Origin: DATGZX01 sp035296965
GTDB lineage: Bacteria > Planctomycetota > Planctomycetia > Gemmatales > Gemmataceae
Direction of reading: 5' to 3'
Assembly: GCA_035296965.1 (NCBI GenBank)
Contig: DATGZX010000132.1
Span: forward strand, 1 to 64,000
DNA length: 64,000 nucleotides
The notes under the pieces are model-generated. The model worked only from the letters and a program-made list of their open reading frames with translations. It did no database searches and was not told the origin of the DNA. A program made the position numbers and the translations under genes. Positions 17,340 through 25,562 of this stretch are shown here, in pieces. How positions within the stretch are numbered: the stretch's first letter is position 1; every line of letters starts with the position of its first letter.

Positions 17340-17412
17340 AGGCGCGTGCGAAAAGGGTGCAACGCCAGCTGCCCTGCTCCGATCTTTCCTGACAACCGCT
17401 GGAGAATATGAG

Positions 17413-18288
17413 ATGTGGCGCTATGCGATTGCCCTGGGCCTTTTGGCAGCTTCGTTGGCCAGACCATCCCTGGGAGCGGATGCATTCGACCGCTACATGA
17501 ACCCGGTGCTGGCCAAGGTGCCGACTGCGGCGGGCGTTAAGGAGGTCAAGCACTTGACCGCGGAGGAGATTACCGACAACGACCGCATCCTTCCGGGAAT
17601 GACGGGAGCGTTCCTCGTCGTCAAGACGAACGGGGGCCGGTTCAGCAAGCTGCTCGTACAGGCGGCTCGACAAAGAGTCGACAATTCCGCGCCGGTTCCT
17701 ATTCTCTTGATCGAGAGGTTCGTCACCTACCGAGAAGCCCAGGAACAAATGGTCGTGGCCAGCGGTCAGCGCGTGGATCTTTTCTCCGGGTTTCGACTGA
17801 ACCTGGACATCGGCCAGATTGTCCCACAGGAATTGGCTGCCGATCTTCGCTTCGTTGCGGATGGCGCCAAGGTTTATGTGGAGCCGGTGAACAAGGCCAG
17901 CCTGTATTTGCTTACCAAGCCACTGGCCGAGGCCGCTCCCAAGAAGACCGCCAAGGTTGTGGTCGGCGAAACGTTTGAGCCGCGCTATTTCGCGGGGAGT
18001 TACAAACTTTACGACGACGGCCGGCGCACGGGAAACTTGACGTTGCGAGTAGCCGCCGACGGCGAGGTGACAGGCGGGTACTACTCGGAAAAAGACGGCA
18101 GGAAATATGCGGTGAACGGCAAGATCGGCAATCCCCGGCACACCATCCAGTTCACGGTGACGTATCCCCGCTCGGAACAGACTTTCCAGGGTTGGCTCTT
18201 TACGGGCAACGGCAAGGCGATGACCGGTTATTCGCGCGTGCAGGATCGCGAAACCGGTTTCTATGCGGTGCGGGTTGAGGATGAATGA
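17413..18288 (+). CDS. Secreted hypothetical protein
   Basis: A 291-residue exported protein with signal MWRYAIALGLLAASLARPSL. The mature chain has two parts: an alpha/beta region of about residues 30-180 (VKHLTAEEITDNDRILPGMT, LLIERFVTYREAQEQMV) and a C-terminal beta-barrel-like region (YFAGSYKLYDDGRRTGNLTL, ADGEVTGGYYSEKDGRKYAV), which resembles small avidin- or lipocalin-like barrels. I do not recognise a named family. The start at 17413 is set by GGAGA and the signal peptide. It follows the Gfo/Idh gene and ends just before the REP array. Confidence 0.55.
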   Translation: MWRYAIALGLLAASLARPSLGADAFDRYMNPVLAKVPTAAGVKEVKHLTAEEITDNDRILPGMTGAFLVVKTNGGRFSKLLVQAARQRVDNSAPVPILLIERFVTYREAQEQMVVASGQRVDLFSGFRLNLDIGQIVPQELAADLRFVADGAKVYVEPVNKASLYLLTKPLAEAAPKKTAKVVVGETFEPRYFAGSYKLYDDGRRTGNLTLRVAADGEVTGGYYSEKDGRKYAVNGKIGNPRHTIQFTVTYPRSEQTFQGWLFTGNGKAMTGYSRVQDRETGFYAVRVEDE

Positions 18289-18294
18289 CTAGTT

Positions 18295-18537
18295 GATGCC
18301 ACGGCCTTGAGCCGTGGTACTTCACGCTGGTCTCTACCCTGTTGACCGAAGAATTCCTTTGGATGCCACGGCCTTGTGCCGTGGTACCTCACGTTGGTTC
18401 CTACTTCGGGATGTCGGAAGATCTCTCTTGGATGCCACGGCCTTGCGCCGTGGTACTTCACGTTGGTATCTACTCCCCGGCTTGCGCCGTACCCCTTGGT
18501 GATGCCGCGGCATTGCGCCGTGGTCCCTCACGCTGGT
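18295..18537 (+). repeat. Left REP array flanking the RAYT gene
   Basis: Four copies of a 37-bp unit lie at 18295-18331, 18362-18398, 18431-18467 and 18501-18537, spaced 67-70 bp apart. Each begins GATGCCACGGC, contains the small palindrome CCACGGC...GCCGTGG, and ends CACG(C/T)TGGT. The spacers differ in sequence. The same unit occurs in inverse orientation on the other side of the transposase gene. Imperfect partial copies follow near 18590. Confidence 0.85.
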
Positions 18538-18605
18538 TTCTGCTCGCTCGCTGGCGCTCCTGGTTTTCTGGATATCCCCCGTATCTTGGTTCCTCTCGCT
18601 GGTTT

Positions 18606-19472
18606 CTAACCATCCGCCGCCCGCCTACTCCAGTCGCAGAGGTATTTCTGAACCTGAGGTGACGCCAGGTCTCCGTAGCTGCCAATATAGGCACTCGGCT
18701 GCCAAAGCCTTCCAACTCCGGCAGCAATCGCCACATGGGGAAACCGCTGACCGATGACTTCCTGCCCGCTGTTCATCAATGCTCGAACCAACTCCGAAGG
18801 ACACAACCCCGGATGAACGCGCACCGCCAGATGGACATGATCGGGCAGAAACGAGACCTTCAGCAGCGCGAAACGCAACTTTACTTGGAGGGCGGACCAA
18901 GCTTCGGTCACCACGCGCGCTTCGTCCACAGCAAAGACCCCGCGGCGCCCCATGACCGACAAAACCAAATGAAACTGAAGGAATGTAAACGCGTGCTTGG
19001 CTCGCACCTGACTTTCGATCTCGGCAGAAGGAACAAATTGCTCCACGAATATCGGTGGCAGGATCCGATCTCCGTAGCTGTGATGTTGGCCCTGTCCGCT
19101 TAGATACTGGTCAATTTGCGCGCGCGTACTCTTGCCTGCCGTACAAGCAAAATACCCCTTGCCGAGGAGGTTGCGAGCTTGCTCCAGAGCCAGGGCCTTC
19201 CTCAGCCACAGGCTGGTCCTGCCCTTGAGTTTGCTGGCACAGGCGGAAAGAGATTCGCTCGGTTTCAGACTTACCAGTACGCGAACTTGAGTCGGATCGC
19301 TTGCGAATTCCAGGACATGGATATCATGTTCGGAAACAAGATCCCTGAAGGTTGCCAAATCAAGGTCTGCGAGCGGGTGGTAGGGCCGAAGGCAGGAAGT
19401 ACTCCAATGGAGGTAGCAGTGATAGCAATAGGCGAAGCGAAGCTCATCTGCGGAGTATTCTTGCATGCGCAT
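18606..19472 (-). CDS. REP-associated transposase (RAYT) with two fused Y1 domains
   Basis: A 288-residue protein made of two Y1 (IS200/TnpA-REP-like) domains in tandem. The second domain (about residues 155-288) has the HUH motif DHVHL (211-215) and a candidate nucleophile Tyr277 (QKYLCDW). The first (10-145) keeps the candidate Tyr123 (IDQYLSGQ), but its HUH position reads QVR (62-64), so metal binding there should be lost. Y1 enzymes cut single-stranded DNA at hairpins and normally work as dimers with composite active sites. The fusion could act as a built-in dimer. Mirror-image REP arrays flank the gene, as expected for a RAYT. The start MRMQEY matches how I remember related proteins beginning. 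Confidence 0.8.
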   Translation of the reverse strand: MRMQEYSADELRFAYCYHCYLHWSTSCLRPYHPLADLDLATFRDLVSEHDIHVLEFASDPTQVRVLVSLKPSESLSACASKLKGRTSLWLRKALALEQARNLLGKGYFACTAGKSTRAQIDQYLSGQGQHHSYGDRILPPIFVEQFVPSAEIESQVRAKHAFTFLQFHLVLSVMGRRGVFAVDEARVVTEAWSALQVKLRFALLKVSFLPDHVHLAVRVHPGLCPSELVRALMNSGQEVIGQRFPHVAIAAGVGRLWQPSAYIGSYGDLASPQVQKYLCDWSRRAADG

Positions 19473-19579
19473 GGGGAGCGCCTTTTAGGGAGCCGATGCG
19501 GGAAAGATGCGGACCATTGTTACCTAGGGTCGGATGCGCTGCAATGGGCTGAAAGGTGGGAATACCCCGCGGAGCAGAA

Positions 19580-19865
19580 GCCAGCGTGAGGGACCACGGC
19601 ACAAGGCCGTGGCATCCAAGATAGCTCTAGGGACGTCAAGCAGAGTAGAAACCAGCGTGAAGGACCACGGCGCAAGGCCGTGGCATCGGGGAGGATGGGG
19701 GAGTTAGTCGCGGGGTAGAAGCCAGCGTGAGGGACCACGGCACAAGGCCGTGGCATCCAAAAGAGCTCTTCCGACTTCCCGCAGTAGAAACCAGCGTGAG
19801 GGACCACGGCACAAGGCTGTGGCATCAACAAAGCCGAGAGGGACCACGGCCGGAGGCCGAAGTAT
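19580..19865 (-). repeat. Right REP array flanking the RAYT gene, inverse orientation
   Basis: Four 37-bp units, the reverse complement of those at 18295-18537, lie at 19580-19616, 19651-19687, 19721-19757 and 19790-19826, spaced 69-71 bp. A fifth, decayed unit (GGGACCACGGCCGGAGGCCG) is at about 19836-19865. The array ends 18 bases before the purH stop codon. Confidence 0.85.
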
Positions 19866-19883
19866 TGATGGACCAGCCGCCAA

Positions 19884-21464
19884 TCAATGCCGAAAATGTC
19901 GGATGCCCGTGAGCACCATGGCCATGTCGTGCTCATCGCAGGCCTGGATGGAATCCTGATCGCGCATCGAGCCGCCGGGTTGAACGACGGCCGTCACTCC
20001 TGCCTTGGCCGCTTCGTCGATGTTATCTCGGAACGGAAAGAAGGCATCGGAAGCCATCACGCTCCCGCGGCTGCGCTCTGCGGACTTGCGTGACGCCAGG
20101 TGCACGGAATCGACCCGGCTCATTTGGCCGGCGCCGACGCCGACCAGCATCCCACCTTTGGCAAAGACAATCGCATTACTTTTCACGTGTTTGCAGACCT
20201 TCCATGCGAAACGGAGATCGGCAAGCTCCCCGGCCGAGGGGGCGCGCTTGGTCACGACACGCATCCCGGCAAAATCGTCGGCGGGCGCGTCGCCCGTTTG
20301 CACCAGCAGCCCGCCGGCAACGCGCCGGTAATCGAGCGAAACGGTCTTTCCCGCTGCCGAGGCGAACGGACCCGCCTCTAAAAGGCGAACGCTCTTCTTC
20401 CAGCTTGGCCGGGTTGTCAGCAATTGAAAGGCTGCCGAGCTGAAGCTGGGAGCGATGATGCATTCGACGAAGCGGTTCGGCTCGGTCACCTGCAGCGCGG
20501 TGGCTTCATCCACTTCGCGATTGAATCCCAGGACTCCGCCATAAGCGCTCAGAGGATCGCCTTCGTAAGCCTTGCGAAATGCTTGTTCAAGAGTGGCGCC
20601 GATGGCGGCTCCGCAGGGATTATTGTGTTTTACCACGATAGCCGCCGGCTCGGTGAACTCGCCGGCGAGCCGGAGCGCGCTATCCAGGTCGAGGATATTG
20701 TTGAAGGACAATTCCTTGCCGTGCAAGGCCCGGGCGGTGGCGACCGACGCTTCCGGGAAGCCTGGCTCGATGTAGAAGGCCGCTTTTTGGTGCGGGTTTT
20801 CACCATAGCGCAAGAGCATGCCCCGCTGAAAGCTCAAGCCAAGATGTTCCGGAAATTCTCCTGTGCCCGCGCGTGTGGCGAAATAACTGGTAATCGCTGC
20901 ATCGTAGGCGGCGGTGCGCGCGAATGCTGCTGCGGCAAGACGCTCCCGGGTTGCCAGGCTTAATGCGCCGGCGTGCGCACGCAGCTCTTCGATCAGGGCC
21001 CCGTACTGGCTCGGGTCGGTGACGATGGCGACGTCGTGGAAGTTCTTCGCGGCCGCACGCACCATGGTCGGCCCGCCAATATCGATGTTCTCGATGATGT
21101 CCTCGGGCGTGCTCTCCGGACGAGCCACGGTGGCTTCGAAGGGATAGAGGTTGCAGACGATCAGGTCGATCGGTGCAATCTTGTGCTCTTGCAGGGTTGC
21201 CATGTGCTGCTTGTTGTCGCGCACGGCGAGAATGCCGGCATAAACGCGCGGGTGCAAGGTCTTGACCCGGCCATCGAGGATCTCGGGAAAACCGGTTTCT
21301 TGAGAGATGTCGCGCACCTGTAGCCCGGCCGATTCCAGCGCTTTGCGGGTCCCGCCGGTGGAAATCAACTCCACGCGGAACTCGGCCAAAACCCTGGCCA
21401 AATCGACAAGGCCGGCCTTATCGCTGACACTCACGAGCGCGCGCCGAATCATGCGATCTGCCAT
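19884..21464 (-). CDS. purH: Bifunctional AICAR transformylase / IMP cyclohydrolase
   Basis: A 526-residue PurH, the normal length. Residues 1-150 are the MGS-like IMP cyclohydrolase domain (ALVSVSDKAGL, ELISTGGTRKAL, KTLHPRVYAGIL). Residues of about 200-526 are the AICAR transformylase domain, with LRYGENPHQKAAFY, the catalytic VKHNNPCGAA (Lys-His) and AVVQPGGSMRDQD. It catalyses the last two steps of purine synthesis in the cytoplasm: formylation of AICAR and ring closure to IMP. AAGGAGGAAG lies upstream of the ATG. The downstream tilS, also minus strand, is 122 bases upstream in transcription order with a hairpin between. Confidence 0.97.
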   Translation of the reverse strand: MADRMIRRALVSVSDKAGLVDLARVLAEFRVELISTGGTRKALESAGLQVRDISQETGFPEILDGRVKTLHPRVYAGILAVRDNKQHMATLQEHKIAPIDLIVCNLYPFEATVARPESTPEDIIENIDIGGPTMVRAAAKNFHDVAIVTDPSQYGALIEELRAHAGALSLATRERLAAAAFARTAAYDAAITSYFATRAGTGEFPEHLGLSFQRGMLLRYGENPHQKAAFYIEPGFPEASVATARALHGKELSFNNILDLDSALRLAGEFTEPAAIVVKHNNPCGAAIGATLEQAFRKAYEGDPLSAYGGVLGFNREVDEATALQVTEPNRFVECIIAPSFSSAAFQLLTTRPSWKKSVRLLEAGPFASAAGKTVSLDYRRVAGGLLVQTGDAPADDFAGMRVVTKRAPSAGELADLRFAWKVCKHVKSNAIVFAKGGMLVGVGAGQMSRVDSVHLASRKSAERSRGSVMASDAFFPFRDNIDEAAKAGVTAVVQPGGSMRDQDSIQACDEHDMAMVLTGIRHFRH

Positions 21465-21483
21465 AAGCCGACTGCCTTCCTCC

Positions 21484-21562
21484 TTAGGCGAGGGGCAGCT
21501 AATAATCTCCCCTCTCCCCCGAAGCGGGGGAGAGGGGAGAACAATCGCTGCCGCGCGCCTTA
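21484..21562. repeat. GC-rich palindromic element, hairpin between tilS and purH
   Basis: TCTCCCCTCTCCCCC (21506-21520) and GGGGGAGAGGGGAGA (21526-21540) form a perfect 15-bp stem with a five-base loop. Outer arms TTAGGCGAGGGGCAGC (from 21484) and GCTGCCGCGCGCCTTA (to 21562) also pair imperfectly. The same outer arms bound the element at 25336-25494. Located between two minus-strand genes, it may end tilS transcription. Confidence 0.6.
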
Positions 21563-21586
21563 GCGCGGGTGCGTTTCATTCAGATC

Positions 21587-22630
21587 TTATGAAGCGGGTC
21601 CGCACAGGACCACGCGCTCGCGGGCGACGGCGCGGATGCCGCCGGGCAAATCAACGGCCGCCGATTCTCCCAGCACCAATCCGGCCAGGAGGTCCCAGTC
21701 CCGGAATCCCATTTCTCCCATCGGCCAGCCTTCCCGCTGCCAGATGGACCGGAAGGCTTCACGCACATGATGCCTTGGAAAGAGCGCCAAACGCGATTTG
21801 TCGAGCACCACGCGGTTGCCTGCTTTTGGCAGTTCTGCCTGGGCCAAGATCGCCTGAGCCACTGCCTCCAGATCCGCGGCGGCTTCCGAAGCCTGGCTGG
21901 CCAGATGGCCTAAGAGCGAAACGATGGCCGGGTTGTAGCAATCGGCGAGGTGGGGCAGCAACTCGTGACGGAGGCGGTTGCGCGTGTACTTCAGATCGCT
22001 GTTCGAGCTGTCCGATCGATACGGTTGGCGCTTCTCTTCCAGGTAAGCCAAAACGTCCCCTCTGCGAACGTGTAAAATGGGCCGAACCACCTCGACGCCG
22101 GCTGCGAGCACGTGCCGGGGGGCGATGCCGCTCAATCCTCTTAACCCGGTGCCACGCAAGAGATGATGGAGAACCGTCTCGGCCTGATCGTCGGCAGTGT
22201 GACCTGTCGCCACGAAGGGAATCGCCAGGTCCTTGGCAAGCCGGGTCAGCCAGTCGTAGCGTGCGCGCCGGGCGATGTTTTCCACATTGGCGCCCTCCTC
22301 CCGGGCTAGGCTGCCAATGTCGACGTTTTCGCAGCGCAGCTCCAATCCCAGCGTGCCGGCCGCATTCATCGACTCGTGGAGCTGGTGGACGAACGCTTCG
22401 TCCCCATCGCTCTCCTGGCCACGGAGCCTGTGGTTGAGGTGGGCGATCACGAAGATGCTGTCGCGTATCTTGCTAGGGTCGCGTTTGCGCGCGTGCAAAG
22501 CTGCCAAGGCACACAGCAGAGCCACGCTGTCGGGGCCTCCGGAAACGGCCACGATCATTCGATCGAGGCTGATGGCATACCGGTCGAGGAACTGTTCGAT
22601 CGCTCGGATGAGGGGGGAAGCCGATTTCAC
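21587..22630 (-). CDS. tilS: tRNA(Ile)-lysidine synthase
   Basis: A 347-residue TilS. The P-loop motif SGGPDS (residues 30-35) identifies the N-type ATP pyrophosphatase, followed by IAHLNHRLRG and VATGHTADDQAETVLHHLLR, which are characteristic of TilS. The enzyme attaches lysine to C34 of the tRNA-Ile that reads AUA, and it is essential in most bacteria. The C-terminal region after 230 is shorter than in E. coli TilS, as in many other phyla. It is on the minus strand, upstream of purH in transcription order and divergent from the GT87-like gene. Confidence 0.93.
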   Translation of the reverse strand: MKSASPLIRAIEQFLDRYAISLDRMIVAVSGGPDSVALLCALAALHARKRDPSKIRDSIFVIAHLNHRLRGQESDGDEAFVHQLHESMNAAGTLGLELRCENVDIGSLAREEGANVENIARRARYDWLTRLAKDLAIPFVATGHTADDQAETVLHHLLRGTGLRGLSGIAPRHVLAAGVEVVRPILHVRRGDVLAYLEEKRQPYRSDSSNSDLKYTRNRLRHELLPHLADCYNPAIVSLLGHLASQASEAAADLEAVAQAILAQAELPKAGNRVVLDKSRLALFPRHHVREAFRSIWQREGWPMGEMGFRDWDLLAGLVLGESAAVDLPGGIRAVARERVVLCGPAS

Positions 22631-22783
22631 CGGTTAGCTCCTCGACAATGGGTACAATGCGTTCATTGTAATCGGAGTCCTGCGTTGTTGTCTGATCTGC
22701 CCGGCGTGATCTGACTTTGTCCGCCGAGGCTGCGAAAGCTGAAAAGGCAATCGAATCAGGAACTGATCCATGATGATGTGAAC

Positions 22784-24544
22784 ATGTCGACGAGAGCCAA
22801 GACCGTCGTCCGATTCCTGCTGCATCCCCGCACGCGCTACGCGCTGGCCTGGTTTCTGGTTCTCAATGTCGCCGTCGCTGACGGCGTGGTCGCCTGGAAG
22901 AGCCAGAATCTGAATCGGCGCAAGGACGGGAACAACGGCCATGCGCTGGTCGATTTTGGCGGGCAGTGGCTCCTGGGCCACATGCTGTACCAGGGCCTGG
23001 GGCAGCACCTGTACCATCGGGAGTACGAGCGCAAGGTTCTAACGGAAGCTTATCCGCGCGCGGACGAGGTCCCGGAAGAAGACCGCGACGAGAAGGACCA
23101 AGGGCAAAGCGATGTAGAGAACTTGATGGGCTGGTTCATGGGAGCAGACGATCCCGCTCAAGCCCAAGCGATCGGTTCCTTTCTGGCGCCGTTGGCCGGC
23201 ACCAATGCCTGGGACTGTCTGGCCCTTGTCCGTGCCGAGATGGAGGACGAGGAGGAGCGCCTTGCACAAGCCAGCATGGTGAGCGTTGGCGGTCCGCTTT
23301 ATCCGCCGATCCATGCTTTTATCATGTCCCCGTTTGGCTGTTTTCGTCCACACACGGCCTACCGGATGCTTCAGATGCTAGGCATTCTGGCGGCGCCCAT
23401 CGCAGGTTGCGGGATTTCGCTTCTCGCGCGCGGCCGCGTGTGGTGGCCGGTGGCGACGACGGGCCTTCTAATTTTTCCAGGCTTCGCTCACAACTTGAAC
23501 CTGGGTCAGAACGGCGTTTGGACCATGGTGCTGCTCATCTGGGGTTGGACGATGATCGCCCGCGGCCGATCCGTTTGGGGCGGCATCATCTGGGGCCTGA
23601 TCGCTTTTAAACCGGTCTGGGCGGCGGCATTTTTCTTGGTGCCGCTCTTGACCGGGCGCTGGCGTGTTTGCCTGGCAATGGTGATCACCGGCACATGCCT
23701 GTGTGCAGCCACTCTTCCGGTCGTAGGCTGGAAAACATGGCTCGACTGGTTACAAGTCGGGCACATGGCGGCAATACTCTACAAGGTCGATGAGAACTGG
23801 ATCTTCTTGAGTCGAGATCTGGTGAGCCTTCCGCGCCGCTGGCTGTTGAATTTCAAGGACCCGCCTTCCGATGCGATCGATCTCGCCGCAACCCTGATCG
23901 GCTGGGCGGCCCTCCTGGCCGTCATCGAGTGCACGGTGCGCATCGCAATCTTCCGCACGGACCGAGCTCGCGCTCTGACTGGGCCGGCGGCAGCGTTCCT
24001 CTTCCTGGGTGCCTGGTTCAGCTGTTTCCATTTCATGTACTACGACGTCGTGTTGACGGCGCTGCCGGTCATGCTGCTGCTCGTGAATTATGGGGATTAC
24101 CTGCAACCCCGTTATCTGGCGATCGCCAGGGTCTCCCCTGCGCAATTGCCCCAGAAGCTCGAGCAGTATTATCGGGCTCGGCTGGCCAGCGGACTTCCGT
24201 CCGCGTTCTTCCACCGCCATTTTGGCTCGGTGAACATCTGCGTGCTCAATAGCCTCACTCTCAGTTTGATTGCGCTTTTTGTCATCAGCGACTTCCTTCT
24301 TCCCGCTGTCCCCATGGTTGTTTCCATATCTTTCCCGGCCCTGCGCAAGGGACTCGTGCCCATGCCGCTCAAGTTCTCGACCGATGTGATGGGCACGCCC
24401 TGGAGTGTCTTTTGTTTGCTCGCGCTTTGGTTCTGGTGTGGCTGGTTGTGGCTCCGATGCCCGGAGCCAGGGGCAGCGGCGAAGAAATTGGAAGAAGGGC
24501 AAATGCCGAGGTCAGCCCAGGCCGTCGGGGCGCAGGCCACGTAG
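22784..24544 (+). CDS. GT87-like (DUF2029) membrane glycosyltransferase
   Basis: A 586-residue multi-pass membrane protein with about twelve hydrophobic segments. PLYPPIHAFIMSPFGCF near residue 170 and the stretch LNLGQNGVWTMVLLIWGWTM near 245 followed by GGIIWGLIAFKPVWA are typical of DUF2029/GT87 transferases, which use polyprenyl-phosphate mannose in related families. A charged insertion (residues 88-112, EVPEEDRDEKDQGQSDVENL) lies between the first two membrane parts. The start is uncertain: ATG 22784 or GTG 22778, both with weak ribosome sites. Its last 33 bases overlap trpC on the other strand, so the two genes are convergent. Confidence 0.7.
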   Translation: MSTRAKTVVRFLLHPRTRYALAWFLVLNVAVADGVVAWKSQNLNRRKDGNNGHALVDFGGQWLLGHMLYQGLGQHLYHREYERKVLTEAYPRADEVPEEDRDEKDQGQSDVENLMGWFMGADDPAQAQAIGSFLAPLAGTNAWDCLALVRAEMEDEEERLAQASMVSVGGPLYPPIHAFIMSPFGCFRPHTAYRMLQMLGILAAPIAGCGISLLARGRVWWPVATTGLLIFPGFAHNLNLGQNGVWTMVLLIWGWTMIARGRSVWGGIIWGLIAFKPVWAAAFFLVPLLTGRWRVCLAMVITGTCLCAATLPVVGWKTWLDWLQVGHMAAILYKVDENWIFLSRDLVSLPRRWLLNFKDPPSDAIDLAATLIGWAALLAVIECTVRIAIFRTDRARALTGPAAAFLFLGAWFSCFHFMYYDVVLTALPVMLLLVNYGDYLQPRYLAIARVSPAQLPQKLEQYYRARLASGLPSAFFHRHFGSVNICVLNSLTLSLIALFVISDFLLPAVPMVVSISFPALRKGLVPMPLKFSTDVMGTPWSVFCLLALWFWCGWLWLRCPEPGAAAKKLEEGQMPRSAQAVGAQAT

Positions 24545-25312
24545 TTCGTCCAGCATGGCTCCGGGGTCGGCAGACCGCATGAGGGTCTCGCCGACGAGAA
24601 CCGCGCGAATCCCTGCGTCTTTGAGCCGGAGAATATCTTGGTGCGTCCGGATGCCGCTCTCACTCACTAAACAACAATCGTTCGGGACCTTGTCTGCCAA
24701 ATCCAGCGTATGCTCCAGACGGGTGCCAAAGGTGCGCAGGTCACGGTTATTGATGCCGATGAGCCGGGCGCCGCTGTCCAGGACTCGTTGGAGGTTGTCG
24801 GCCTCATATAATTCGACGAGTGCCTGAAGTCCCAGCGCGCGGGTTTCTTTCAGGAGTCTGGGCAGCTCGGCCTTGTCGAGAATCTCGGCAATGAGAAGAA
24901 TAGCGTCCGCCCCAGCGAGCCGGGCTTCGAGGAGTTGATAGCGGTCGAGGATGAAGTCCTTGCGCAGCAGGGGCACGGGCACGGCAGCGCGGATCTCGGC
25001 GAGGTAAGAGAGCCGGCCCTGGAAAAAAGGCTCGTCGGTCAGCACGCTGATGCAGGCGGCGCCGTGCTGATGGTAGACGCGGGCGATGTCGACAGGCTGG
25101 AAATCAGCGCGCAGGATGCCCGCGGAGGGAGATGCCTTCTTGACCTCGGCAATGATCTGCACGCCGCCGGGCGCCTCCAGAGCGGCGCGGAAGTCTCGAA
25201 TCGGCGGGGCCTTCGCTAGTTGATTCTCCAACTGCTTGTCAGGCATCGATGCGCGAGCTTTGCGGATTTCCTGGATCTTGCTGGCAACAATTTTGTCAAG
25301 AACGGTGGCCAT
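24512..25312 (-). CDS. trpC: Indole-3-glycerol-phosphate synthase
   Basis: A 266-residue TIM barrel of normal TrpC length. Landmarks are IIAEVKKASPSAG (catalytic Lys), VLTDEPFFQGRLSYL, PLLRKDFILDRYQL, ALVELYEADNL (catalytic Glu), LIGINNRDLRTF and LVSESGIRTHQDI. It converts CdRP to indole-3-glycerol phosphate in tryptophan synthesis. No other trp gene is in the window, so the pathway is dispersed here. The 3' end overlaps the convergent GT87-like gene by 33 bases. Confidence 0.96.
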   Translation of the reverse strand: MATVLDKIVASKIQEIRKARASMPDKQLENQLAKAPPIRDFRAALEAPGGVQIIAEVKKASPSAGILRADFQPVDIARVYHQHGAACISVLTDEPFFQGRLSYLAEIRAAVPVPLLRKDFILDRYQLLEARLAGADAILLIAEILDKAELPRLLKETRALGLQALVELYEADNLQRVLDSGARLIGINNRDLRTFGTRLEHTLDLADKVPNDCCLVSESGIRTHQDILRLKDAGIRAVLVGETLMRSADPGAMLDELRGLRPDGLG

Positions 25313-25335
25313 GTTGGCTCCAGATCTTTCCGTGA

Positions 25336-25494
25336 TAGGCGAGCGGCAGCGACTGTACTCCCCTCGCCCCGGTACTCCGGGGAGAGGGGTCGGGGGTGAG
25401 GGGCCTTCGCCGGGGATCGTTCGTCCCCCTCACCCCCGACCCCTCTCCCCGGAGTGCCGGGGCGAGGGGAGATTATGACCTGCCCCTCGCCTTA
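25336..25494. repeat. Large GC-rich palindromic element with 46-bp arms
   Basis: The left arm (25358-25403) and right arm (25426-25471), each 46 bases, pair with one mismatch around a 22-base loop. Outer arms TAGGCGAGCGGCAGC (25336-25350) and CTGCCCCTCGCCTTA (25480-25494) pair as well. The outer arms match those at 21484-21562. It fills the divergent spacer between trpC and the CPBP gene. Confidence 0.75.
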
Positions 25495-25562
25495 CGCACA
25501 TAACAGCAACGATAGTCGGCCACGCGAATTAGGCACGATCTCGATCGATCGGACGGTGCAGC

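Noticed and set aside
18295..18537. CRISPR array
   Set aside because: The repeats are about 37 bp with similar spacers, but they are palindromic, vary between units, number only four, recur in inverse orientation, and flank a RAYT. No cas gene is present.
19520..19936. Minus-strand open frame of 138 codons with repeated PHAGF text
   Set aside because: The repeated peptide comes from REP units at 19580-19826, so it is repeat DNA and not a gene. The same applies to the plus-strand frames at 18314-18662.
21307..22437. Open frame of 376 codons on the plus strand
   Set aside because: Antisense to tilS and to the purH start; arginine-rich and without motifs.
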